Of a stretch of DNA of 64,000 nt, positions 42,689-51,258 are shown piece by piece. The notes under the pieces are model-generated. The model did not search any database. It was given only the letters and a program-made list of their open reading frames with translations, and was not told where the DNA came from. Both the position numbers and the translations under genes were made by a program. Origin of the DNA: Candidatus Lucifugimonas marina (lineage in GTDB: Bacteria > Chloroflexota > Dehalococcoidia > Lucifugimonadales > Lucifugimonadaceae); assembly GCA_029593915.1 (NCBI GenBank), contig CP046147.1:1054001-1118000 (forward strand), read 5' to 3'. Each line of letters begins with the position of its first letter. Position 1 is the first letter of the stretch.

Positions 42689-42721
42689 ATTCGAGAATCG
42701 ACGTAGACTCTCGAATACAAT
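42689..42721 (+). promoter_or_regulatory. Candidate promoter/operator of the cyclase-alkD pair
   Basis: ATTCGAGA-N12-TCTCGAAT (42689-42696 and 42709-42716) is a perfect inverted repeat. Its last base begins TACAAT (42716-42721), a five-of-six -10 match about 34 bp upstream of the cyclase ATG. No good -35 is found at 17 bp, which suits a site that depends on an activator or is controlled by a repressor. A TTGACG at 42666-42671 is an alternative start point. Confidence 0.4.
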
Positions 42722-42754
42722 GTGGGCGTTATCTGAATGGAGTAATGCAAGTCA

Positions 42755-43534
42755 ATGACAGAGCACCGTGATGTCGATCCTGCCGTAACCGAGAGGTGGC
42801 GGTACACCCTCGTGGAAGGGCACGAAGACAAGCCGTCGTCTTACTTGCCGGGTAGTCATCGTTGTTCGATGTGTTTGATTCCGCTCAGTGGCGTTGGTGG
42901 AGTTGTGATGAAGGCTCTTCGCAATCGCACAGCTTCTCGGAAAAATCCCGAGATGTGTAACTACTGAGACACCGTATTACCCACCGGTGGTGCGGAAGTC
43001 GATATTACTGTTCTATTCGCTGATGTCAGAGGATCGACAGCGATTGCTGAAAAAATCGGACCCGCGGCGTTCGCTGCATTGTTGAATAGGTTTTACGACG
43101 TCGCGATGTCAGCTCTTATTCCAAATAGGGCGATTATCGACAAAATGATCGGTGACGAGGTGATGGCGTTCTTCGTACCTGCCGCAAAATTACCGCTCCA
43201 AACAACTGCTGTCGATACTGCTGAGAAAATCCTGCGCGGTGTCGGCTACGGATCAGGCAGCGAGCCGTGGTTGCCAGTTGGAATTGGAATCAACCATGGC
43301 GAGGCGTACGTCGGAAAAGTCGGAACCGGTGACGTGAACGATTTCACTGCGCTAGGAGACACCGTCAACACGGCGGCGCACTTGCAGAGTGAGGCTGCGG
43401 CAGGGCAGATTGTCGTTTCTGAGAGTGTGTATTCAGAGTTAGGTTCCGCATACGCTGGTATCCCTTCGAAAGAGGTTGATGTTCGAGGTCGAGAAGAAAA
43501 ATTCGGAATTCATATTCTGAAGCCGTTCGAGTAA
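42755..43534 (+). pseudogene. Zinc-ribbon adenylate/guanylate cyclase-like gene interrupted by an in-frame UGA
   Basis: One continuous reading frame of 259 codons is broken only by TGA at 42965-42967 (codon 71). Before it is a zinc-ribbon half, HRCSMC (Cys37, Cys40) and SRKNPEMCNY; the UGA stands exactly where the last Cys of CxxC is expected (CNY-UGA). After it is a class III cyclase domain: VLFADVRGST and IGDEVMAFF keep the metal aspartates, DKMIG keeps the specificity Lys, LGDTVNTAAHLQSEA keeps Asn, but the transition-state Arg is His. A single C-to-A change (TGC to TGA) would explain it; Sec insertion or readthrough is the alternative. alkD follows by 4 bp. Confidence 0.8.
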
Positions 43535-43538
43535 GAAT

Positions 43539-44262
43539 ATGACTGAGATTGACCTAGCCAAGGTCGGACACCAGTTTGCGCTGGACGGGACAGCCGAGCG
43601 TGCCGCGAACCAGAAGGCATACTTGAAATCGGAGCTCGATTTTTTTCGGGATTTCTGTCCCAACTGTTCGCGCAGCCCTGAAGCGGGAGATGAAAGCGAA
43701 CCCGATCACAGAGGGAGCAGAATTGCTGAAGAAGTCGCTTGAGTGTTTCGAGTGGTCGCATTTTGAGATGCAATTGTTCGGAGTGCTTTTACTCGACAAG
43801 CATTCAAATCTGCTTGAGCCTCAGGACTTGAATTTTATCGCCGATTTGGTTGGCAAATGCAATACGTGGGCACTTGTCGACCCGTTGAGCGGTCCGGCCG
43901 GTCGACTCGTTGATCTGGGACTGCCGGATGTTGGTCCGTTTCTTGATTCGTGGAGCACACACGAAAATTTCTGGCTCAGGCGCTTCTCGCTTTTAGTCCT
44001 TATGCGGAACCTACGAGAGAATGAGAACGAATGGGCGCGGTTTGTTGGTTATGCCGATTCGATGATCGAAGAGAAGGAATTCTTCGTTCGCAAAGCCATC
44101 GGCTGGGTGTTGCGTGACCAATCGAGAATTAGACCCGAAGCTGTAGCCGAATACGTGCGCCGCCAAATGCCAGTTATTTCAGGCGTGACATTTCGAGAGG
44201 CAGTGAAATATCTGCCAGAGCCTGAGCAGAGTGAGCTAAGGACGGCGTATAAGGCGCGGTAG
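43539..44262 (+). pseudogene. AlkD-like DNA alkylation repair gene with a frameshift in a T7 run
   Basis: Two overlapping frames together encode one HEAT-like-repeat DNA glycosylase of the AlkD type (removal of 3- and 7-alkylpurines). The first frame gives ERAANQKAYLKSELDFF and then loses similarity at the T7 run 43640-43646. With one T fewer the frame reads ELDFFGISVPTVRAALKREMKANP, the expected family block, and continues to LFGVLLLDKHS, VDPLSGPAG and the helix RKAIGWVLRDQSR. The combined length, 240 residues, is normal. The cause may be sequencing error, a real null allele or slippage during expression. Confidence 0.82.
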
Positions 44263-44287
44263 TGATTTCGTCGATTGGCGATATCTT

Positions 44288-44322
44288 CCTCACCCCAACC
44301 CTCTCCCGCTAGGAGAGGGGGT
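44288..44322. repeat. Family C repeat
   Basis: CCTCACCCCAACCCTCTCCCGCTAGGAGAGGGGG contains the hairpin CCCTCTCC-CGCT-AGGAGAGGG. It fills the gap between the convergent alkD and amidohydrolase genes and could end both transcripts mechanically. It is nearly identical to the copy at 47110-47143. Confidence 0.75.
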
Positions 44323-44345
44323 AGTCGCAGTGTCCTATTCGGTCC

Positions 44346-45518
44346 CTAGTGCTTGTGCGGATGCCCAATGAGATTCGGGTGTGCTGAGTGCTGCGGGTTG
44401 AAGCGTCGACCCTTTCGGAGCGTTTCCACAGGAAGCATCAATTGGTTGCCGGCGCGTTCATTGCCATCGGCATCGGTGAAGGTCACAGGTCCTTCTCGGT
44501 GTTGAATCACAGCGATGTCGGCATCGGCTCCAACTTTCAAAGTGCCGATGTGATCGGGAAGGTTCACTGCCGCGGCTGGCTTCATTGTGCCGAGCGCAAG
44601 AGCGTCGTCGATTGAGTACCCAAGATGTACGTACTTGGAGAGGGTTGTCATCAAATCGAACACCGGTCCGCGAATGTTGTAGCGGTGGACGTCGGACGAA
44701 ACCGTGCCTGGGCCAAGTCCCTGTTCCAAACACGCCTCTGCGACTGGGAACGAGAACGAACCTGCACCGTGCCCAACATCAAAAATTACGCCACGCTTGA
44801 TAGCGTCCCATGCCGCATCGACGACTTTGTTGTTGTTGTCGAGAATGCCGTGAGGTCGACCCGTGAAAGAGTGAGTGACGATATCGCCGGGTCGGAGCTT
44901 TTCCATGAACTGCTCGAACTGGTTTACCGATCCGCCAACATGAATCATGACTGGCTTGTCGAGTTCTTCTCCAGCTTCGATAGCTCGATCAAGCGCAACG
45001 AGATCGTTTGGACCGACGATATTGTCGGTGAGTCGCACTTTGATTCCGACAATTCGATCTGAATGTAGTTTTGCGGCTTCGACTGCTTTTTCGACGCGAG
45101 CCCAACGGATGTCTTCAAGCTCTCCGATGTCGTTGTCGAGCTGACCCATTCCAGATATGTGCAGGAATGCGAGCACTCGGGTGGCGGCAGTATCCATCAC
45201 GTAACGGTGGAAACCAGCGATAGTGTTCGCACCCGATGATCCAGCGTCGATGGCTGTGGTAACGCCCCTATAAACACAGGCGGGGTCGGCTTCCACTGCG
45301 AGATGAGCGACTCCCCACCAAACGTGAACGTGAAGATCGACTAACCCGGGGGTAACGAGATTGCCCTCAGCCTCGATCACGTCGTGGGTGTCGGCATCAG
45401 ATACATAGTCTTCGATAGCGGCGATTTTGCCACCAGCGACTGCGATGTCCTTCTTTGCATGAACTCCCTGAGCGGGGTCGATTACTGTGCCGTTCTTGAT
45501 AACGAGGTCGTAGGTCAT
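44346..45518 (-). CDS. Amidohydrolase/deacetylase family metallohydrolase
   Basis: The 390-residue subtype I amidohydrolase has the metal-binding GLVDLHVHVWWG (about 58-69), IGIKVRLTDN with the bridging Lys region, MIHVGGS, DIVTHSFTGRPHG and FDVGHGAGSFSF, then SSDVHRYNIRG. It is closest to the deacetylase/dihydroorotase-like group that removes acyl groups from N-acetyl amino acids or opens cyclic amides. It converges with alkD and is divergent from the pseudouridine synthase gene. Substrate unknown. Confidence 0.88.
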   Translation of the reverse strand: MTYDLVIKNGTVIDPAQGVHAKKDIAVAGGKIAAIEDYVSDADTHDVIEAEGNLVTPGLVDLHVHVWWGVAHLAVEADPACVYRGVTTAIDAGSSGANTIAGFHRYVMDTAATRVLAFLHISGMGQLDNDIGELEDIRWARVEKAVEAAKLHSDRIVGIKVRLTDNIVGPNDLVALDRAIEAGEELDKPVMIHVGGSVNQFEQFMEKLRPGDIVTHSFTGRPHGILDNNNKVVDAAWDAIKRGVIFDVGHGAGSFSFPVAEACLEQGLGPGTVSSDVHRYNIRGPVFDLMTTLSKYVHLGYSIDDALALGTMKPAAAVNLPDHIGTLKVGADADIAVIQHREGPVTFTDADGNERAGNQLMLPVETLRKGRRFNPQHSAHPNLIGHPHKH

Positions 45519-45645
45519 TCTGAGATCTTTCGAGTGGGATCGTACGTTTCTGCGGCGATACTAAACCGCATCACAACAAGATGCGAGTCCAGTGCATTTC
45601 ATTTAACGCTGGCTAACAGTGTGTGTGACAGACTCATTAATAGAG

Positions 45646-46593
45646 ATGAAACAACGACTCCACAAAATACTTGCCTCCGCGGGAATCGCGTCGCTCAGAA
45701 AATCTGAGCAGATGATCGCTGAAGGCCGCGTCAAAGTGAATGGCGTAGTCGCAAAGGTTGGCGATCAGGCCGACCTTGATACTGACGATATTGTCGCCGA
45801 CGGTAACCAGGTTGCGGCTGAGCGTAAACGGTACCTGATACTCAACAAGCCGACAGGCTATGTGACCACGGTGACTGATCCTCATGATCGTCCGACCGTG
45901 ATGGATTTGGTTGATGTTCGAGAGCGGATTTATCCTGTTGGACGACTCGATGTGGACACGGAAGGGTTGCTGATTCTCACCAACGATGGTGACTTCTCAC
46001 AGAAGATGGCACACCCGAGTTTCGAGATCGAAAAGACCTATCTGGCAGAACTTGCTACGACCCTGAATGAAGAGGGGCAAGCCCTTCTCGAACGTGGAAT
46101 CATGCTGGAAGACGGTCCGACTTCTCCAGCCAAAATAAAGATAGTTTCTAACCGACGTCGCAAAGTGGAAATCACCATTCACGAAGGGCGAAATCGCATC
46201 GTTCGCCGCATGTTCGAATCGGTTGAATCGCCGGTGATTCGCTTGCGTCGAATTCGTTTCGGCACGGTAGCTCTCGACGACATGCCTAAGCGCGCAGTTC
46301 GTGAGCTTACTGGCCGAGAAGTCGAATCGTTGATGGATCTCGCAATCGAATCGAAGCGAGTTGCCAGGCCGTTCAAGGAATGGAAGAAGCCTGAGCACGA
46401 GACTCGAAACGATAGGAGATTGGCGTTTCAGGCGAATCGGCCGACTAGGCGCGCCGGAGCCGAAGAACGTCGTGCCACGTTCGATTCAGGTGATTCTCGC
46501 AGGCCAGGGTCGAAGTCTAAGAAGCGACCCGGTTCGCGGCGTGGTGGTGCGGGCAAGCGACGTTCAAGCGGCGCAGGTTCTCGCCGGTCGTAG
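45646..46593 (+). CDS. rluB: Pseudouridine synthase (RluB/RsuA family)
   Basis: An S4 RNA-binding domain (LHKILASAGIASLRKSEQMI) is followed by an RsuA-type catalytic domain with YPVGRLDVDTEGLLILTNDGD, which holds the catalytic Asp. RRIVR-type HEGRNRIVRRMFE and VIRLRRIRFG follow. The frame opens at a GTG (45619), but the ATG at 45646 begins the S4 domain directly. The last 70 residues are a disordered arginine/glycine/serine-rich tail. It modifies 23S rRNA at a conserved uridine in relatives; assignment between RluB, RluE and RluF types is not certain. Confidence 0.92.
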   Translation: MKQRLHKILASAGIASLRKSEQMIAEGRVKVNGVVAKVGDQADLDTDDIVADGNQVAAERKRYLILNKPTGYVTTVTDPHDRPTVMDLVDVRERIYPVGRLDVDTEGLLILTNDGDFSQKMAHPSFEIEKTYLAELATTLNEEGQALLERGIMLEDGPTSPAKIKIVSNRRRKVEITIHEGRNRIVRRMFESVESPVIRLRRIRFGTVALDDMPKRAVRELTGREVESLMDLAIESKRVARPFKEWKKPEHETRNDRRLAFQANRPTRRAGAEERRATFDSGDSRRPGSKSKKRPGSRRGGAGKRRSSGAGSRRS

Positions 46594-46632
46594 ATTTTCT
46601 TTCAGGGCCTGGCCCGTAGGCTGCATACGATT

Positions 46633-47082
46633 GATTTCCCGAGGTGACGAGGGATCACGTGCGCTGGGGCGATCTTCGGTATTCCCGACAAACCGTGCTG
46701 TGGACAGTCTCGTGCGAACCTGTTGAGAGCATTGAACTTTCTGCCGATTCGCCGAATTGTCTTAAGTGGGCGACTGACCCTGAAAATGAATTCAGGGTGA
46801 CAATTGATAGTGGTGGGATGGCTGGGCTGGACGGACTGGTTTGGTCAGGTAAGGTTGGCGATTTTTTCGCAACTTCTGCCGTAGACAGCGCTGGTGTGAT
46901 TTCCCGAGGTTACGAGGGATCACTTGGGCTGGGACGATCTTCGGCATTCCCGACGAACCGAGCTATGAACGACCGCCTTTGCGTCGCACCGTCATGCTGA
47001 ACTTTCTGCCGATTGGCCGAATTATCTTAAGTGGGCGATTGACCCTGAAAATGAATTCAGGGTGACAATTTGTAGTGGTGGG
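46633..47082. repeat. Two direct copies of a 185-bp intergenic repeat
   Basis: Copy 1 (46633-46817) and copy 2 (46898-47082) are the same length and colinear, beginning GATTTCCCGAGGTxACGAGG and ending GACAATT..TAGTGGTGGG, with an offset of 265 bp. Both contain the family B palindrome CCCTGAAAATGAATTCAGGG near their 3' ends. The middle parts differ most. This occupies most of the 585-bp spacer 46594-47178, in which I see no gene; short open frames here are not conserved between the copies. Confidence 0.8.
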
Positions 47083-47107
47083 CTACTTTGGGAGATTTTG
47101 TGAGGTT

Positions 47108-47152
47108 GGAAATATCTCCCTCACCCCAGCCCTCTCCCGCTGGGAGAGGGGG
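47108..47152. repeat. Family C repeat
   Basis: CCCTCACCCCAGCCCTCTCCCGCTGGGAGAGGGGG holds the hairpin CCCTCTCCCGCTGGGAGAGGG. It lies 27 bp past the stop of the D-aminoacylase-like gene, where it could act as a transcript end. Confidence 0.75.
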
Positions 47153-47178
47153 TAACTTCTGCGGTTTGTTTCTGACGA

Positions 47179-48771
47179 TTAGTCGTCTAGCGAACGCATG
47201 ACCCTGCCTGGGAGAGTGCCGTTTGGCTTGCCATTTTCTAGGGCTGGCTTGCCGTTGACGAACACGTAGTCCATGCCAGTTGAGTAGACGTGCGGGTTCA
47301 CGAAATCATTGTGCTGTTTGACGTTTTTAGGATCGAAGACGAGCACGTCAGCGATTTGGCCGGGAGCAATCCTTCCACGTCGAGTCAGTGCCAGCCGTGA
47401 AGCGGGTAGGGCAGTCATTTTGTGAATCGCCTCTTCAATGCTGAAAAGTCCACGATGCTCCACGAACTGCTCGATGATCACCGAGTTAGTGGCATAGCTG
47501 CGCGGGTGTGGCTTGCCCGACGAAAGAGGTCCTTCGTCGCGAAGCGATGAACCATCAGATGCAATCGACATCAGCGGCCATTTGGCGATTGAATCGATGT
47601 CCTGAAGCTCCATCGAGTGCAACACGTACGAGCCTTCTGACTGTTCATACAGTCGGAGAGCCGCTTCCTCCGGCTCGCATCCCCATTCGTCGGCGATGTC
47701 TTGCAAGCTGCGACCCTCAAGCGATTGGTCCGGCGGGAAGCTGGCAATCACGCAGCCTTCAGCCGAGTGGTTTCGGTTGATGTAGTAAGTCACGTCGTTT
47801 CGTACTTGAGCGCGAGTATCAGAATCGGCTAGACGTTCAAGCGTTTTCTCTCGTCCGCCTTCCAGTGCCCATCGAGCAAACATTGCACCCGAGAATCCTG
47901 TCGATGACCATTCGTACGGGTATTGGTCACCAGCGACATCGATGCCTTCGTTGCGTGCTCGCTCCATACCTTCGATCAGTTCGTAACCACGTCCCCAGAA
48001 TTTCGGTCCAACAGCTTTAACGTGTGAAATCTGAATGCGTGCTCCGGTGCGTCGCCCAACTTCGATAGCTTCGGCGTGGGCAGGGAATAATCCACTTAAG
48101 TCATCGGCTTCAGAGCGTATGTGCGATGAGTAAAGCTTTCCGCGATCAGCAGCGGGTTGGGTTACCGCGATCACTTCGTCGGCGAGCGAATAAGAGCCGG
48201 GGCCGTACCAGAGTCCCGTCGACATACCGAGTGCTCCGGCATCGAGAGATTCGGCGAATATTCCGGTCATTCGGTCGAGTTCTTCGGGAGTCGGCATTCG
48301 GGCTTCCATGCCCATCACCGCACCCCGCACTGTTCCGTGACCGACCTGTGCTGCGATATTTATCGTTGAACCAGATTCTTCGAGTGCAGAGAGGTAGCCG
48401 TCCATGGTCGACCATCCGGGCTTGTAGTTTGGGTCGTACTTGTCGGTTCGTTCTTTGAACCCGCCCATGTTTTTCTCAGAGAGCGGAGCGCAGTAGCTCA
48501 TTCCGCAGTTGCCCATTAGTTCGAAAGTAACGCCCTGTGTAAGTTTCGAATCGGCTAACGGGTCGATCAGAAATGAATTGTCGGAGTGGGTGTGGAGATC
48601 GATGAAGCCGGGGGTGACGATTTTTCCTGTCGCATCAATTTCGCGAGCTGCATCGCCAGTGATCTCACCTACCGATACGACAGTAGCGCCCTTGATTGCG
48701 ACGTCGGCTTTGAATTTCGCCGAACCTGTACCGTCGACAACTGTTCCGTTCCTGATGATGAGATCGAACAT
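47179..48771 (-). CDS. N-acyl-D-amino-acid deacylase (D-aminoacylase) family amidohydrolase
   Basis: The 530-residue amidohydrolase has MFDLIIRNGTVVDGTG, GFIDLHTHSDNSF (metal HxH, about 59-71), FELMGNCGMSYCAP, ISHVKAVGPKFWG and a C-terminal RRGRIAPGQIADVLVFD. Such enzymes release D-amino acids or related carbamoyl/acyl compounds. The frame extends to 48876, but the ATG at 48771 has AAGGA 8 bases upstream and begins the family block. It is divergent from the FAH gene, with repeats behind it. It is the third amidohydrolase of the window, matching a lifestyle based on amide and lactone degradation. Confidence 0.9.
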   Translation of the reverse strand: MFDLIIRNGTVVDGTGSAKFKADVAIKGATVVSVGEITGDAAREIDATGKIVTPGFIDLHTHSDNSFLIDPLADSKLTQGVTFELMGNCGMSYCAPLSEKNMGGFKERTDKYDPNYKPGWSTMDGYLSALEESGSTINIAAQVGHGTVRGAVMGMEARMPTPEELDRMTGIFAESLDAGALGMSTGLWYGPGSYSLADEVIAVTQPAADRGKLYSSHIRSEADDLSGLFPAHAEAIEVGRRTGARIQISHVKAVGPKFWGRGYELIEGMERARNEGIDVAGDQYPYEWSSTGFSGAMFARWALEGGREKTLERLADSDTRAQVRNDVTYYINRNHSAEGCVIASFPPDQSLEGRSLQDIADEWGCEPEEAALRLYEQSEGSYVLHSMELQDIDSIAKWPLMSIASDGSSLRDEGPLSSGKPHPRSYATNSVIIEQFVEHRGLFSIEEAIHKMTALPASRLALTRRGRIAPGQIADVLVFDPKNVKQHNDFVNPHVYSTGMDYVFVNGKPALENGKPNGTLPGRVMRSLDD

Positions 48772-49040
48772 CTTTTTTCCTTGCTTTGACGTATGAGACT
48801 GAGTTGAAAAACGATTCTGAATTGTGGGGTCGATTTGGATTCGACAGGCCAAAATTCCCGGCGCGGGCATGAGCATACCGCGGATACGGGAGTAACATGT
48901 TTCGGCTCAAGATCAGAACTCTCCAGCGTTTCGTCGTTTATTACTGCGGAATATCGAGACACTGGCGAGCGGATAAGCGATATTGATATTTGTTTCGAGC
49001 TCCTGTTATACGGGCGCAGACCGAAGGAATACAGAAGAAA

Positions 49041-49808
49041 ATGAAGTTCGTAAGATTTTCAAACGGTGGCGATGCCGCATATGGCGTTGTTGATGGCGAG
49101 ACCGTAAAAGAGATTTCCAATTCGCCAATTGGTCAGGACTACTCCGAGACAGGCGCCACGCACGACCTGAACGAAGTAAAGATTCTTGCTCCAAACCCGA
49201 ACCCAAGCAAAATGCTTTGCCTTGCGTTGAACTACGGTTCTCACCTGCTTGGTGCCGACCGACCAACTCGCCCTCAACCGTTCTACAAGAACACCAATGC
49301 GATTATCGGTCCTGGCGACCCGATCAAGCTTCCGCCGGACGCTGGTCTAGTTGTTTGTGAATCAGAGCTGATCGCAATTATCGGCAAAGAGGCTTCTAAG
49401 GTTTCTGAAGCCGATGCTCTTGATTATGTGTTCGGTTACACAGCCGGTAATGACGTGAGTGCTCGTGAATGGCAGTCTGGCGCAGATTCCGACATTCAGT
49501 GGTGGCGCGCTAAGTCGTCCGACACGTTCGGTCCTACAGGTCCGTTCATGGTTACCGACATCGACCCTCAGGACGTGAACATTCGCGGGTTGGTAAACGG
49601 AGTTGAGGGACAGAAGTGCCACTCATCAGAGATGATTTTCACTACTGCTCAGGCGATTTCGTTCCTCAGCGAGTATGTGACTCTCTACCCGGGTGACATG
49701 ATTTGGACTGGTACTTCGGGAACGACTCCACCGATCAACGTTGGTGGTGACGTAACTGTTGAACTCGACAAGATTGGCGTACTGCACAACCCAGTAATCG
49801 CTGGGTAG
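49041..49808 (+). CDS. Fumarylacetoacetate hydrolase family protein
   Basis: The 255-residue single-domain FAH protein has an N-terminal beta domain (MKFVRFSNGGDAAYGVVDG), then MLCLALNYGSHLLG, and the metal-binding glutamate pattern ESELIAIIGKEASK with GYTAGNDVSAREWQ (around 128-141). Family members hydrolyse C-C bonds of acylpyruvates or decarboxylate oxaloacetate. The frame opens at 48990, but the ATG at 49041 starts the conserved block and has AAGGA and AGAAG upstream. It ends at a strong terminator, so it is probably monocistronic. Confidence 0.93.
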   Translation: MKFVRFSNGGDAAYGVVDGETVKEISNSPIGQDYSETGATHDLNEVKILAPNPNPSKMLCLALNYGSHLLGADRPTRPQPFYKNTNAIIGPGDPIKLPPDAGLVVCESELIAIIGKEASKVSEADALDYVFGYTAGNDVSAREWQSGADSDIQWWRAKSSDTFGPTGPFMVTDIDPQDVNIRGLVNGVEGQKCHSSEMIFTTAQAISFLSEYVTLYPGDMIWTGTSGTTPPINVGGDVTVELDKIGVLHNPVIAG

Positions 49809-49853
49809 CTGTGGCTACGTCTTCTGGCAGTTCGACTGTTAGTGACTAAATAG

Positions 49854-49893
49854 AAAAGCCCGCTCGCCTATTTATTGGCAGGCGGGCTTTTTG
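49854..49893 (+). terminator. Rho-independent terminator of the FAH gene
   Basis: AAAAGCCCGCTCGCC pairs with GGCAGGCGGGCTTTT (GC-rich stem with one mismatch) followed by a T5 run. It lies about 50 bp downstream of the FAH stop. Confidence 0.9.
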
Positions 49894-49914
49894 TTTGGTG
49901 GTGGTGTACATGAA

Positions 49915-50028
49915 GTCCTCTCCATCAGGGAGAGGATTTAGGTGATGGGGAATGCACCTCGGTGAAGGGCTGCGGTGTTCGTTCGGCACCTAGAACGGTA
50001 GATCCTGAAAATGAATTCAGGATGACAT
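49915..50028. repeat. Family C-like hairpin and family B palindrome
   Basis: GTCCTCTCCATCAGGGAGAGGAT (49916-49937) is a short hairpin; GATCCTGAAAATGAATTCAGGATGACATTT (50001-50030) is a family B copy with the perfect arms TCCTGAA and TTCAGGA. They lie between the FAH terminator and the end of the aldo/keto reductase gene. Confidence 0.75.
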
Positions 50029-50047
50029 TTGCTGTGACTCCGTCCGG

Positions 50048-50902
50048 CTAAGTCTGAGCCAGTTCGAATAGAGGTGTTCGTCCTTTCGCGTTTTCGCGAA
50101 GGATTTGCTCTTCTTCGGGTGTGATCGGTGTGAAATCTTGGGCGACTTCGACTGCCATCTGCCATAGTTCGGGGTCGCCTGGAGGGATGGCCGCGGTGAT
50201 TGGCTGTGAGAGGGTCCAGCGAAGTGCGAGTTTCATTAGCCCACGATCTTCAATCGGGGCGTACCAGGTCTTCTCTCGAATTTGGTGATTGCGGTCTTCA
50301 AGGGCGTGATGCGCAGCACCCTTGAGTGCCAGACGAGCGACTCCACGTTGTTCGGCTTCATCCATGATCCCTTGTCCGAATCGTGCCTCAAACCACGTGG
50401 TGAAATTGACCGGGAAGAGGACGGAATCGAAATCGAATCGACTCATCAGTTCGACGGCGACTTCGACGGAATGCACTGAAAATCCAACGTGCTTCACGAG
50501 TCCTTCGTCGCGAGCTTTGACAATTGTTTCGAGTGCACCGCCGGGACCAGATGCGACTTCGAGGTCTTCTTGCGTTGTCATCGCGTGCATCTGGTAAAGA
50601 TCGAAGTGGTCGGTTCGCAGAAGTTTTAGAGAATTTTCCAGATCAGCACGTGCCTCGGGTCCGGTACGGAATTTTGTTTTGCAGGCGAGGAACACGTCGT
50701 TGCGGTACTGCTCTAGAGCGGGGCCGAGCATGTTTTGGGCGTTGCCGTAGCCAGGCGCTACATCGAAGTAGTTGATGCCCTGATCGATTGCCCACGACAC
50801 GTACCGGGAGGAGTCTTCGGCTGTTTCGTCTTTAACGACAATCCCGGCGAAGGCGACTATCGATAAATCTGTTCCATTGTTTCCGTAGGGACGGTATTGC
50901 AT
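50048..50902 (-). CDS. Aldo/keto reductase
   Basis: The 284-residue TIM-barrel oxidoreductase has the full AKR tetrad: Asp and Tyr in INYFDVAPGYGN (about 48-59), Lys in FLACKTKF and His in LYQMHAM. GLVKHVGFSVHS follows the usual family spacing. It reduces carbonyl groups with NAD(P)H; substrate unknown. It has no adjacent partner gene; repeat-rich spacers lie on both sides. Confidence 0.92.
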   Translation of the reverse strand: MQYRPYGNNGTDLSIVAFAGIVVKDETAEDSSRYVSWAIDQGINYFDVAPGYGNAQNMLGPALEQYRNDVFLACKTKFRTGPEARADLENSLKLLRTDHFDLYQMHAMTTQEDLEVASGPGGALETIVKARDEGLVKHVGFSVHSVEVAVELMSRFDFDSVLFPVNFTTWFEARFGQGIMDEAEQRGVARLALKGAAHHALEDRNHQIREKTWYAPIEDRGLMKLALRWTLSQPITAAIPPGDPELWQMAVEVAQDFTPITPEEEQILRENAKGRTPLFELAQT

Positions 50903-50995
50903 GTTTATCTCTGCTTGGATCTCTGAGCGAAAGTTCAGAGAGCATCGTACTACGGGGGAGTTGAGGGCATGCAGATTGTTAGTGTTTGCACGTTA

Positions 50996-51172
50996 GATCC
51001 TGAAAATGAATTCAGGATGACATTCTTCGACGGGGCTGAGTGCCAGAGAATTGGTTGTTGGAGCCGCTTGTTTGTCGTCCTTCGAGAGCCTCAGGATGAC
51101 ACTTACTTGATTGGTACCGTGTGTTTGGAACCGGTGATCGGATGTTGTCCTTCGACGGGGCTCAGGATGGCA
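50996..51172. repeat. Repeat cluster in the aldo/keto reductase-ccdA spacer (families B, A, A)
   Basis: GATCCTGAAAATGAATTCAGGATGACATTC (50996-51025, family B) runs directly into a truncated family A copy (CTTCGACGGGGCTGAG). Full family A copies follow at 51078-51101 (CCTTCGAGAGCCTCAGGATGAC) and 51149-51171 (CCTTCGACGGGGCTCAGGATGG). The 356-bp spacer 50903-51258 shows no gene. Confidence 0.8.
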
Positions 51173-51258
51173 TTTGGCGATCTCGGGCCGTGAGAACGGA
51201 CGTGCGGTGTGAGTTTATTAACGTCGGTTTACCGAACCGCCAGAAAAGGTAGCTACTA

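Noticed and set aside
42968..43010. Possible SECIS hairpin after the UGA in the cyclase gene
   Set aside because: CACCG/CGGTG gives only a 5-bp stem with an unsuitable loop, and no extended stem with the usual apical G-U was found. It is not enough to claim a selenoprotein.
46361..47000. Open frames of about 60-120 codons across the rluB end and the following spacer
   Set aside because: They run through the rluB tail on other frames or through the 185-bp repeats and are not conserved between the two repeat copies.
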